DNA from: Flavobacteriales bacterium
Lineage (GTDB): Bacteria; Bacteroidota; Bacteroidia; Flavobacteriales_D; Sanyastnellaceae
Length of the DNA stretch: 11,759 bases
Direction: 5' to 3'
Assembly: GCA_030728235.1 (NCBI GenBank)
Contig: JANRAA010000270.1
Span: 3,330 to 15,088 of the forward strand
The translations under genes were made by a program, and so were the position numbers. Position 1 is the stretch's first letter, and each line of letters starts with the position of its first letter. The notes beneath the pieces are model-generated. The model did no database searches. It saw nothing but the letters and a program-made list of their open reading frames with translations, and was not told where the DNA came from. Positions 1 to 7,159 of the stretch are shown here, piece after piece.

Positions 1-923
1 TTGCTAATTTGCGTAAATCGCGCTCACAATCATCTTTTAAAGAGCGCGTAGACGGTGAGATAAAGCAAAAAGAAGAGGAGCTACGTGCCTTGCAATTGCG
101 CGTGGCAGAGGAGAATGCAGGATCTTATTTGGCGAAGTTTTTAATTCTGAAGAAATCGGCCAACCCAGGAGACAAGAGCCATTATTGGGACGATGTTGAC
201 TTCACTGATTTATCGATCATGCGTTCGCCGATTATTGCAGATCGCATTCAAGACTACATGCGCTCGCACAGTGGTGGTGAAGAGTCGGGCTTTTTGAACT
301 GCGTAGATATTTTGAAGGAGAAAGCAGCGGTTAACCCACAGATGCTCGAATTTACCTTGTACACCATGTTGGATGGTTTTTACCAATCAGGAATGGAGAA
401 TGTATCGATGTACATTTTGGATAATTACATTTTTGATGACGACTGCGGTGCTGATTTGAGCGATGTTGTGAAGCAACGTGCTCAAGGCATTGTGAACTTG
501 CAAATTGGCAAGACTCCTTCAGATTTTACAATCGAAAAAGTAGACGGTGGCAAATTGAATTTGTACAGTGAAGTTGCGAAAAACGAATACACTTTGGTTA
601 TGTTTTGGGCTTCTTGGTGTCATAAATGCGAGCAAGAGATACCTGTTTTGAAAGGTGTTTATGACGTTTACAGATCACGTGGTTTTCAGGTTGTGGGCGT
701 CTCGGTAGACAACCAGCGTGCGCAGTGGGAGAATGCAGTGAAGACAAACGATACCAAATGGCCGAACGTATCGCAGCTGAACGCTTGGAACTCACCGGTA
801 GCGAAAGAATACCGAGTGACACAGACACCTACCTTATTCTTGTTGAATAAGAACAAAGAAATCGTGCTGAAGCCGAAACGAATATTTGAGGTTGAGGCTT
901 TCTTGAAAGCGAACCTGAAGTAG
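1..923 (+). CDS. TlpA-like thioredoxin-fold protein with DUF5106-like N-terminal region (5' partial)
   Basis: The reading frame is open to the left edge (first full codon at base 3), so the true start and any signal peptide lie outside; the TTG at base 9 is only an in-frame codon. Residues are counted from base 9. Residues 1-50 are charged and probably helical. Residues about 55-150 (YWDDVDFTD, RSPIIADRI) resemble the DUF5106 domain found ahead of thioredoxin domains in Bacteroidota. A TlpA/AhpC-TSA thioredoxin fold follows, with a WCHKC active site (Cys204, Cys207) and the cis-proline in TQTPT (Pro274). Such proteins are usually exported or lipid-anchored thiol-disulfide oxidoreductases of the periplasm, but export cannot be seen here. 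The TAG stop abuts the heptamer array and the convergent ppx gene. The fold is secure; the substrate is unknown. Confidence 0.88.
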   Translation, partial: ANLRKSRSQSSFKERVDGEIKQKEEELRALQLRVAEENAGSYLAKFLILKKSANPGDKSHYWDDVDFTDLSIMRSPIIADRIQDYMRSHSGGEESGFLNCVDILKEKAAVNPQMLEFTLYTMLDGFYQSGMENVSMYILDNYIFDDDCGADLSDVVKQRAQGIVNLQIGKTPSDFTIEKVDGGKLNLYSEVAKNEYTLVMFWASWCHKCEQEIPVLKGVYDVYRSRGFQVVGVSVDNQRAQWENAVKTNDTKWPNVSQLNAWNSPVAKEYRVTQTPTLFLLNKNKEIVLKPKRIFEVEAFLKANLK

Positions 924-1006
924 GGGTTAGGATTTAGGGGTTAGGATTTAGGATTTAGGGTTTAGATCTTAGATTTTAGATTTTAGATTTTAGATCTTAG
1001 ATCTTA
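923..1006. repeat. Array of twelve 7-bp tandem repeats between convergent genes
   Basis: Read from base 923 the sequence divides without a gap into twelve heptamers: GGGGTTA, GGATTTA, GGGGTTA, GGATTTA, GGATTTA, GGGTTTA, GATCTTA, three GATTTTA, then two GATCTTA. Every unit ends in TTA or TTTA; the first half is G-rich and the second A/T-rich. The array fills the whole gap between the stop of the thioredoxin gene (its final G is base 923) and the stop of ppx (TAA, complement of 1004-1006). No GC-rich hairpin is present. It could form by replication slippage. A role, for instance in termination or protein binding, is only conjecture. Confidence 0.92.
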
Positions 1007-1897
1007 GATGGATAGTCGTTCCATTTTCCAATTCTGGTAAAGTTGGAGTATGATACCATCTGAGAGTCCGACACGAGGAACGATCATTTCTTGGATGTTT
1101 GCATTTTCGAGAATACGCAGATAGATCTCGGCGGCTGGTTCGATAACATCTGCACGGTCAGATTTCAGTCCGAGTTTTTCCATTCGATCTTCGAGTGAAA
1201 ATCCTTGAATGAAGTTACGGATATCGAGCAATTCATTGAACGTTAATGGTTCGTTGAATGTGTGTCTCGACATTTTGAAGATACGGTTGATGTTACCTCC
1301 GGTAGCGATTCCCACGAGGTTGGCTTCATCTTTTCGCAAGTCTTGAACCCACTTATTGAGGACTGTCCATTCTTGCTCCTTTACCTTGTTTTGGAGCATG
1401 CGCACGGTGCCAATTTCGAAAGATTTCGCCTTTATGCGCTCACCCTTTTTTATGACAGTAAGTTCGGTACTACCGCCACCGACATCGATGTATAAGTAGT
1501 TTTTAGAGTGATCGATATCTTGAAGCAAGAAGTTTCCGAAAATCAAATTTGCTTCTTCTTGTCCGGCGATGATTTCAATTTCAATCTTCGTCTCTTTCTT
1601 CACTTGCTGGATAACATCTTTGCGGTTTTTCGCCTCCCTCATTGCGCTGGTTGCGCAGGCGCGATAATTTTTGATGTTATGAAAATCCATGAGATGCCAA
1701 AACGCCTTCATCACTTTGATAAGTTGAGCTGTTTTGAGCTTAGAGATTTCACCATTTTCGAAGACATCCGTACCAAGGCGAAGCGGAATACGCGTAAAAG
1801 AAACTTTTTGGGTGTGAAAGCCGGTTTCTGTTTCGAATATTTCTTCAACCAAAAGTCGAACGGCATTGGAGCCGATGTCTATTGCAGCAAATTTCAA
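1004..1897 (-). CDS. ppx: Exopolyphosphatase / GppA-family phosphatase, short form
   Basis: This enzyme hydrolyses terminal phosphate from inorganic polyphosphate, or pppGpp in GppA-like members, in the cytoplasm. The actin-like (ASKHA) phosphatase signatures are visible: DIGSNAVRLL at residues 7-16, GQEEANLIF near 113, the phosphate-2 loop DVGGGSTEL near 139, and ATGGNINRIF near 198. At 297 residues it has only the Ppx/GppA catalytic module and lacks the C-terminal HD-like region of the roughly 500-residue E. coli enzymes. The start is taken as TTG at 1897: it gives the family N-terminus MKFAAIDIGSN, has GGG six bases upstream, and the frame closes at a TAA five codons further upstream. It lies 30 bp downstream of ppk on the same strand, so the two are very probably one operon. 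Ppx versus GppA specificity cannot be decided from sequence. Confidence 0.9.
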   Translation of the reverse strand: MKFAAIDIGSNAVRLLVEEIFETETGFHTQKVSFTRIPLRLGTDVFENGEISKLKTAQLIKVMKAFWHLMDFHNIKNYRACATSAMREAKNRKDVIQQVKKETKIEIEIIAGQEEANLIFGNFLLQDIDHSKNYLYIDVGGGSTELTVIKKGERIKAKSFEIGTVRMLQNKVKEQEWTVLNKWVQDLRKDEANLVGIATGGNINRIFKMSRHTFNEPLTFNELLDIRNFIQGFSLEDRMEKLGLKSDRADVIEPAAEIYLRILENANIQEMIVPRVGLSDGIILQLYQNWKMERLSI

Positions 1898-1927
1898 TTC
1901 AATCCCTATTTATGGGGTCAATAATAA

Positions 1928-3988
1928 TCATTCATTCGCTTTTGCGGCGAAATAGTTATACACTTCCTCTTGCGAATTGAAGCGTTTTTTTGCTCTATCT
2001 TTTGTAACGTACTGATTGCGTTGGGATTTGTCGATGATCCGTGACTTCACATTTCCTTTGAATTGAAATGAGAGGTAGTCATCGAGTTCTTTTTTCAGGT
2101 CAGCATCTAGAATTGGTACGCTGACTTCTACGCGATGATCGAGGTTACGCGACATCCAATCGGCGCTGCTTAAGAAATATTCAGGCTTGCCTCCGTTTCC
2201 GAACACAAAAATCCGCGAGTGCTCCAAGAATCTTCCAACCAGGCTGATCGCAGAGATGTTTTCACTCATGCCTTTCACACCAGGAATCAAGCAGCACACC
2301 CCGCGAATAATCAAGTTTATTTTCACCCCAGCATTGCTTGCATCGTAAAGCTTTCGAATCATTCCAGGGTCAACCAGGTTGTTGAGTTTGAGAATGATGA
2401 ACGCCTTTTTACCCGCTTCCGCATTTCTTATTTCACGGTTTATGAGCTCTGTATACTTTCGTCGCGTGCTGTATGGTGAAACGATGAGGTGTCGATATGT
2501 TACCCGTTGGTAGTTGTTTTCAAAGAATTCGAAAAGACGGCCTACCTCAGATGTTATGCGTTGGTCAGCCGTTAGCAGGGCCACGTCAGAATATATGCGA
2601 GCTGTGCGTTCGTGGAAATTTCCAGTGCCAATGTGGGCGTACATTCTCTCCACATCTTTTTCTTCTCGTGTGATGAGCATCAGCTTGGAGTGTACTTTCA
2701 GGCCGGGCACACCAAAGATCACACGAGCCCCCGCTTCTTGGAGCATCGATGCTACTTTGATGTTGTTTTTTTCATCAAATCGCGCTTGAATTTCGATGAT
2801 GACTTCTACGTTCTTGCCATTTCGTGCCGCGTTTATCAGAGCGTTTACCACGTGAGAGTTTTTCGCTACGCGGTAGAGGTTGATTTGAACGCGAGTAACA
2901 TGCGGGTCAATGGCTGCTTCACGCAGGATGTCGACCACGTAGTTAAACATCTGATAAGGATAATGGAGGAGGATATCCTTCTTTTTTATCTCATCGAGCA
3001 AGCTTATTTTATTGCGAAGCAAACGGTGTGGTTGGGGTGGGAGAGGCTTAAATCGCAGGTCAGCTCTACCGAAGTCGGGAAACGACATCAAGTCTTTCTT
3101 GTTGTGGTATGCACTCCCTGGAATCATATTTTCCCTGTCTTTGATCTTCATTTTCTTCATCAGAAAATCGATCATGTCTTGGGGCATTCTTTTGTCGTAC
3201 AGGAAACGCACGTAGTTCCCTTTTTTCCTCAAGTCGATACCCTGTTTCATTTTATCGACCAAAGAACGAGTCAGGTCGTCATCGATATCTAGTTCTGCGT
3301 CGCGTGTAATTTTAATCGCGTATGCATTGAATTCAGTAGGGTTGAAGAGAGAGAACAGACGGCGTAATTTCAATCGAATTACATCATCGAGAAACATAAC
3401 GAAGTTGTCGTCGCCCTCTTTCGGAAGCACCAGAAAACGTTCCATGTGAGGAGGTACCTCGATGAGTGCGTACTTCATTCTTTCAGTCGACTTGCGTCCC
3501 ACCTTCAATTCAATAGCCAAGTAAACCGATTGGTCTTCAAGCTCAGGGAATGGATGTCCGGGATTTAGCATGATCGGCACCAAGTTCGCTCGCACATGGT
3601 TTCGATAGTAGTCTTCAACAAATAGAATTTGTTCGGGTGTTAGCTGCGTATGGTCGCGAAAGAATACCCTTTCTTCAGCCAATTTCGCTTCCAGGTTTTC
3701 GAAAGTAGCAGCGTAAGTTGCTTGCAGTTCGACTACTTTTTTGCGGATTGCGGCTAAGGTAGCAGTTGGACTAAAATCGAGAGTCGAGTAGTTTTGTCGA
3801 CCCAAACCAGCGAGGCGTTTTAGACTCGCCACCCGCACACGGAAGAACTCATCGAGGTTGTTGGAGAAAATTCCAAGAAAACGAACCCTTTCAACAAGAG
3901 GATTGCCTTCATCTTGTGCTTCTTGCAGCACACGTTCATTGAAAGACAGCCAACTCAGTTCTCGGTTGATGAATTCATTGTTTTTCAT
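1928..3988 (-). CDS. ppk1: Polyphosphate kinase 1
   Basis: PPK1 reversibly polymerises the gamma-phosphate of ATP into inorganic polyphosphate. The product is 686 residues, the usual PPK1 length. The N-terminal domain begins FINRELSWLSFNERVLQEA, and the two phospholipase D-like C-terminal domains follow. The autophosphorylated histidine is His433 in VHSKLML (E. coli His435) and the second catalytic histidine is His590 in EHSRIFVF (E. coli His592); ADWMSRNLDHRVEV follows. The start is placed at ATG 3988, not at the in-frame TTG at 4048, because the family N-terminus begins there, the numbering matches E. coli to within two residues, and a -7 promoter element lies inside the 20-codon extension. 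It is followed after 30 bp by ppx and is divergent from the peroxiredoxin gene. Confidence 0.96.
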   Translation of the reverse strand: MKNNEFINRELSWLSFNERVLQEAQDEGNPLVERVRFLGIFSNNLDEFFRVRVASLKRLAGLGRQNYSTLDFSPTATLAAIRKKVVELQATYAATFENLEAKLAEERVFFRDHTQLTPEQILFVEDYYRNHVRANLVPIMLNPGHPFPELEDQSVYLAIELKVGRKSTERMKYALIEVPPHMERFLVLPKEGDDNFVMFLDDVIRLKLRRLFSLFNPTEFNAYAIKITRDAELDIDDDLTRSLVDKMKQGIDLRKKGNYVRFLYDKRMPQDMIDFLMKKMKIKDRENMIPGSAYHNKKDLMSFPDFGRADLRFKPLPPQPHRLLRNKISLLDEIKKKDILLHYPYQMFNYVVDILREAAIDPHVTRVQINLYRVAKNSHVVNALINAARNGKNVEVIIEIQARFDEKNNIKVASMLQEAGARVIFGVPGLKVHSKLMLITREEKDVERMYAHIGTGNFHERTARIYSDVALLTADQRITSEVGRLFEFFENNYQRVTYRHLIVSPYSTRRKYTELINREIRNAEAGKKAFIILKLNNLVDPGMIRKLYDASNAGVKINLIIRGVCCLIPGVKGMSENISAISLVGRFLEHSRIFVFGNGGKPEYFLSSADWMSRNLDHRVEVSVPILDADLKKELDDYLSFQFKGNVKSRIIDKSQRNQYVTKDRAKKRFNSQEEVYNYFAAKANE

Positions 3989-4024
3989 AAAGGCAGATTC
4001 CAGTAAGTTGAAATTGATTTCGTG

Positions 4025-4032
4025 CAAACTTA
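4025..4032 (-). promoter_or_regulatory. Predicted -7 element of the ppk-ppx operon
   Basis: On the minus strand this reads TAAGTTTG, a full match to the Bacteroidota -7 consensus TAnnTTTG. A TTTG lies 13 bases upstream, closer than the usual -33 spacing, so the upstream element is uncertain. Transcription would start near 4018-4020, giving a leader of about 30 bases before ATG 3988 and arguing against the upstream TTG start. Confidence 0.5.
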
Positions 4033-4096
4033 TCGAATAAGTAAACAAAGAACATTAAAAGCTTGTTAATCCTGCACGCAAATCTATTCCACGTTG

Positions 4097-4104
4097 TATC
4101 TTTG
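4097..4104 (+). promoter_or_regulatory. Predicted -7 element of the peroxiredoxin gene
   Basis: TATCTTTG matches the Bacteroidota -7 consensus TAnnTTTG exactly and lies 37 bases before the ATG at 4142. No convincing -33 TTG is seen at the normal distance. No strong Shine-Dalgarno sequence precedes the ATG, as is common in this phylum. Confidence 0.6.
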
Positions 4105-4141
4105 CGCCGCATTTATTCATTCACTCTAATCAAGATCGATT

Positions 4142-4771
4142 ATGTCTCTTGTAGGTAAAAAAGCACCGAGCTTCAGCGCAGCAGCTGTAGTTAACGGTAA
4201 CGAAATTGTAAACTCATTTTCACTTGACCAGTACCTCGGGTCAAAATATGTATTGTTCTTCTTCTACCCGAAAGATTTCACTTTCGTTTGTCCAACCGAG
4301 TTGCACGCATTCCAATCAAAGCTTGCTGATTTCGAAGCACGCGGATGTGCAGTTGTGGCATGTTCTACTGACACTGAAGAGTCTCACTGGAGCTGGTTGC
4401 AGATGGACAAAAACAAAGGAGGCATCAACGGAGTTAAGTATCCAGTTGTTGCCGATACAACCAAGGCTATTTCAACCAACTTTGGTGTTTTGGCAGGTGA
4501 TTACGACTACAACGACAGCGGGGAGTTGGTTGCAATGGGACCAATGATCGCTTACCGCGGATTGTTTTTGATTGACAAGACAGGTGTTGTTCAGCATCAG
4601 GTGATCAACAACTTCCCACTTGGTCGCAGTGTAAACGAGGCGCTTCGCATGGTTGATGCCCTTATCCACTTCGAAGAAAACGGTGAAGTTTGTCCTGCTG
4701 ATTGGCACAAAGGAGAAGATGCGATGACTGCTTCATTCGACGGCGTTGCTGACTACCTTTCTGCTCACTAA
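4142..4771 (+). CDS. Typical 2-Cys peroxiredoxin (AhpC/Prx1 type)
   Basis: This thiol peroxidase reduces hydrogen peroxide, organic hydroperoxides and peroxynitrite in the cytoplasm. The peroxidatic cysteine is Cys50 in the motif FYPKDFTFVCPTE (Pro43, Thr47, Cys50) and the resolving cysteine is Cys184 in GEVCPADW. Both are present, which fits a two-cysteine homodimer with an intersubunit disulfide. The conserved arginine is in AYRGLFLID. The GGLG-like segment reads GGINGVKYP, and the C-terminus ends ADYLSAH without a clear YF motif, so sensitivity to overoxidation is unclear. Length is 209 residues, a little longer than E. coli AhpC (187). It stands alone, divergent from ppk, with its own promoter and terminator. 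No ahpF-like reductase is adjacent, so the electron donor (thioredoxin or another) is not shown. Confidence 0.95.
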   Translation: MSLVGKKAPSFSAAAVVNGNEIVNSFSLDQYLGSKYVLFFFYPKDFTFVCPTELHAFQSKLADFEARGCAVVACSTDTEESHWSWLQMDKNKGGINGVKYPVVADTTKAISTNFGVLAGDYDYNDSGELVAMGPMIAYRGLFLIDKTGVVQHQVINNFPLGRSVNEALRMVDALIHFEENGEVCPADWHKGEDAMTASFDGVADYLSAH

Positions 4772-4779
4772 GCATTTTC

Positions 4780-4796
4780 TTTCGGCATAGCCGAAA
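4780..4796 (+). other. Short hairpin downstream of the peroxiredoxin gene
   Basis: TTTCGGC, a three-base ATA loop and GCCGAAA form a perfect 7-bp stem nine bases after the stop codon. It has no T-run, so it is not a terminator by itself. It may protect the 3' end of the transcript or simply precede the true terminator at 4818-4848. Confidence 0.5.
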
Positions 4797-4817
4797 ACAA
4801 TGATAACAGGTAATGAA

Positions 4818-4848
4818 GAAGCTATCCTTTTGGGTAGCTTCTTTTTTT
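4818..4848 (+). terminator. Intrinsic terminator of the peroxiredoxin gene
   Basis: GAAGCTATCC, loop TTTT and GGGTAGCTTC form a 10-bp stem with one G-U pair, followed directly by seven T. It lies 46 bases after the peroxiredoxin stop and isolates this gene from the downstream S51 peptidase gene. Confidence 0.92.
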
Positions 4849-4921
4849 ATTGCTGAAAGTCGTCGCCAAGCAGGATAACATTCTTAGATGAAACTTCTTT
4901 ACATTCGTCAAAACAACAGGC

Positions 4922-5776
4922 ATGCGTAATATTCTTTTCATCTTTCTTTTACTTTCAGCGTGTGCGCCAGAGCCAGCGCCAACAAACGTTGTATCGGCTG
5001 TTGAGAAGTCGCATCACAGCGGACAATTGTACATCATTGGAGGAGGACAGTTGCATTTGGATTTGATGAGCGATATGCTGACGACAGGAGGTATTGGAAA
5101 AGAAGATCTCATCGTTGTAATACCAGCAGCCAGTGAGGAGCCCGATACAGCGATTTATTACGACTCAAAGCCATTTATTGAGCTCGGTTACACCAATGTA
5201 AAGCCATTGCGTTTATCTCTTGCTGACTCAGTAAAGACAATGCTGTCAGATAGTTTGGCAGCAGCCAAAGCCATTTTTTTATGTGGTGGAGATCAATTAC
5301 GGTTGATGTGTGTTATTGGTCAGCCCAACCTATTGGAGATTTTGCATCAGGCCTACGCCAACGGAGCTGTTATTGGCGGAACCAGTGCTGGGGCAGCTGT
5401 TATGAGTAAGATCATGATTACAGGCGACCAGAAAAAAGAGCTAGAATACGAGTCGACTTACCGCAGGCTAAAGAGCGGAAATGGCATGTATTCACAAGGC
5501 ACGGGGTTGTTTAGTGAAGGCATCATCGACCAACATTTTATTGAAAGAAGTCGATACAATAGAGCGTTGACCGCCCTGTTCGAGTTTCCAGATAAAACAG
5601 TTTATGGAATAGGGGAGTCGACTGCTCTGCGCATTTCTACGGAAGGCATGTTTGTCCATGGCAGCGGGCAGATTGTAACCTTCACAGCGCCACAAGGCAG
5701 TCGGTTAAAAGAAGACCTTATTGGATTTCCGAAAATCGAGATGACCGTTTATTTACCTGGAGACACCATACGATGA
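4922..5776 (+). CDS. Lipoprotein of the peptidase S51 / cyanophycinase family
   Basis: The family comprises Ser-His-Glu hydrolases: cyanophycinase, which splits the beta-Asp-Arg polymer cyanophycin, and alpha-aspartyl dipeptidase. The N-terminus MRNILFIFLLLSAC is a lipoprotein signal peptide with lipobox LSAC and the lipidated Cys14, so the enzyme should sit in the envelope. Family signatures in order are YIIGGGQ near 37, VVIPAAS near 65, FLCGGDQ near 119-125, the nucleophile Ser155 in GGTSAGAAV, and His205 in IIDQHFIERSRYNRAL. At 284 residues it is near the usual length. No cyanophycin synthetase is in the window, so the substrate may be scavenged beta-aspartyl peptide or another isopeptide. 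Its stop lies 4 bp from that of the convergent ABC permease gene. The family is secure; substrate specificity is not. Confidence 0.88.
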   Translation: MRNILFIFLLLSACAPEPAPTNVVSAVEKSHHSGQLYIIGGGQLHLDLMSDMLTTGGIGKEDLIVVIPAASEEPDTAIYYDSKPFIELGYTNVKPLRLSLADSVKTMLSDSLAAAKAIFLCGGDQLRLMCVIGQPNLLEILHQAYANGAVIGGTSAGAAVMSKIMITGDQKKELEYESTYRRLKSGNGMYSQGTGLFSEGIIDQHFIERSRYNRALTALFEFPDKTVYGIGESTALRISTEGMFVHGSGQIVTFTAPQGSRLKEDLIGFPKIEMTVYLPGDTIR

Positions 5777-5780
5777 CGCC

Positions 5781-7019
5781 TCACTCATGACGCAGCGCAT
5801 CAATCGGATCTAGCGCAGCTGCTCTTTTAGCGGGGTAGTAGCCCGAAACCACGCTTGTAACGGCACAAAGCGATACACCTACTACGATCCAGAACCAAGG
5901 AATTACGAAAGGAGTTTCAAAGAAAATGGCAATGATGTTTCCCACGATCAAACCCAGAATGATTCCAACGGCACCACCGAGTTGACCAATGATGATTGCT
6001 TCAACCAAAAACTGCATACGAATCAGTTTAGAGCTAGCTCCAATGGCTTTTCTCACGCCTATTTCCTGAGTGCGTTCAGTTACCGAGACCAGCATGATGT
6101 TCATAAGACCGATTCCTGCTCCAAACAGAGTTATCACGCCAATTCCAGCAGCTACAATTGTGATTACGCTGATTGCTTCGAGCAGCGTTTCGATGAGAGC
6201 GCTGCTTTGGTCTACTTCAAAAGAATTATCTGAGCCGATTTCATCTCCGCGCACCACCCGCATCACTCCGAACGCCTCGCTTATACCATCGCTGATGCGT
6301 TCAGCATCATTTACCATCACGCTTATGCGGTAATCAGTATTTGCTGTAGCGAACTGTTTTTTGAGGTTCGTGAGCGTAATATAGCATTGGTTATCTTGCG
6401 ACATACCCATTCCAGAACCCTTCGATTCCAGCACGCCAGCCACCGTATATTTGAAGCTTCCGATCGAAATTTCCTTGTCGATTGGACTTTCGAAATCATT
6501 GAACAGTTTCGTTACCACATCCTTCCCCAGGATCACCAAGTTTTGAGAGCTTTCGAGGTCAGAAGCGCTGAAGCTCCTTCCTGATTCTAGGTCGAATCCA
6601 GAAACATTGAGGTATTGCTCATCGATGCCAATCACTTGGACATTCGGATTTGTCTTTTCTTGTCCGTACTTAATGGTTGCTGCCCCAGATCCAAAGGCCG
6701 AGAGGCTCACAATTGCATCGAAATCATATTGTTCTTTGAAAGCTGTTGCTTGACGGTAGTTGATCACTTCAGCTTCTTTTTCAACCATACCCATTCTTCG
6801 TCCGCGGCTCTGCTTGTTCTTTATATTGAACACATTCGTACCCAGCGTAGAGAACTCCTGTTGGATATTCGCCTTGAGAGATTCAGTTGCGGTTACCATG
6901 CTCACAAGCGCCATAATTCCAAACGCGATGATAGCCACAGTTAGCACAGTGCGGAGGATTTGGCTTCTAATAGACCGAATGGAAACTTTAATATTTTCGT
7001 TTATGGTATCACGCGTCAT
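5781..7019 (-). CDS. MacB/FtsX-type ABC transporter permease
   Basis: The inner-membrane subunit has the MacB topology: one N-terminal membrane segment (about residues 22-43, followed by a Thr/Ser-rich turn), a large periplasmic MacB_PCD-like domain (about 44-280), and three C-terminal segments (about 285-310, 340-366 and 372-393). The cytoplasmic coupling motif RTQEIGVRKAIGAS (316-329) and the terminal YYPAKRAAALDPIDALR (395-410) are typical of the family. Such permeases with a LolD/MacB-like ATPase export macrolides, peptides or lipoproteins, or act mechanically on envelope proteins. Length (412 residues) fits a permease-only protein. No ATPase or membrane-fusion gene is next to it in this window, so its partner must be encoded elsewhere. 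The ATG at 7019 gives a normal N-terminus for the family. Confidence 0.92.
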   Translation of the reverse strand: MTRDTINENIKVSIRSIRSQILRTVLTVAIIAFGIMALVSMVTATESLKANIQQEFSTLGTNVFNIKNKQSRGRRMGMVEKEAEVINYRQATAFKEQYDFDAIVSLSAFGSGAATIKYGQEKTNPNVQVIGIDEQYLNVSGFDLESGRSFSASDLESSQNLVILGKDVVTKLFNDFESPIDKEISIGSFKYTVAGVLESKGSGMGMSQDNQCYITLTNLKKQFATANTDYRISVMVNDAERISDGISEAFGVMRVVRGDEIGSDNSFEVDQSSALIETLLEAISVITIVAAGIGVITLFGAGIGLMNIMLVSVTERTQEIGVRKAIGASSKLIRMQFLVEAIIIGQLGGAVGIILGLIVGNIIAIFFETPFVIPWFWIVVGVSLCAVTSVVSGYYPAKRAAALDPIDALRHE

Positions 7020-7023
7020 AGTT

Positions 7024-7031
7024 CAAATGTA
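7024..7031 (-). promoter_or_regulatory. Predicted -7 element of the ABC permease gene
   Basis: On the minus strand this reads TACATTTG, a full match to TAnnTTTG. It ends only four bases before ATG 7019, so transcription would begin about at the start codon and the mRNA would be leaderless or nearly so. No -33 TTG is seen at the normal spacing, so the match may be chance. Confidence 0.35.
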
Positions 7032-7108
7032 GCGAAGTTGTTGAAGGATAGTTAAAAATTACCGCGAGCGGACGTACCCAATGACGTGCGGTTAACCACT
7101 TTGTTTCC

Positions 7109-7116
7109 TACCTTTG
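7109..7116 (+). promoter_or_regulatory. Predicted -7 element of the aconitase gene
   Basis: TACCTTTG matches the Bacteroidota -7 consensus TAnnTTTG and lies 43 bases before ATG 7160. A clear -33 TTG at normal spacing is not seen. Transcription would start near 7120-7123, at the edge of the palindrome at 7124-7139. Confidence 0.55.
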
Positions 7117-7123
7117 CAAACCG

Positions 7124-7139
7124 AAAAGAACGTTCTTTT
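7124..7139. promoter_or_regulatory. Perfect 16-bp palindrome in the aconitase leader (possible operator)
   Basis: AAAAGAACGTTCTTTT is identical on both strands. It lies a few bases downstream of the predicted start of transcription and 20 bases before the aconitase ATG, a position suited to a dimeric repressor. With no loop bases it is less likely to act as an RNA hairpin. No regulator gene is present in the window, so this is inference from symmetry and position. Confidence 0.5.
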
Positions 7140-7159
7140 AACCCTATCAATATTGAAAT

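Noticed and set aside
923..1006. CRISPR array or telomere
   Set aside because: There are no spacers between units, and one GGGTTTA unit does not make a telomere. The array lies between two genes inside ordinary chromosomal sequence.
1508..1924. A 138-codon open frame on the plus strand opposite ppx
   Set aside because: It lies opposite the conserved N-terminal part of ppx and runs into the ppk-ppx gap; no start signal or homology is apparent.
2612..3292. A 226-codon open frame on the plus strand opposite ppk
   Set aside because: It lies wholly antisense to a well-supported PPK1 gene, has no family motifs and is explained by the codon structure of the real gene.
3989..4048. N-terminal extension of PPK1 from the TTG at 4048
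   Set aside because: The 20 extra residues are not part of the family N-terminus, and a full-match -7 promoter element lies within them.
5773..5793. Direct repeat ATGACGC at 5773 and 5787 around the two convergent stops
   Set aside because: Seven bases in two copies within coding ends is readily due to chance and forms no hairpin.
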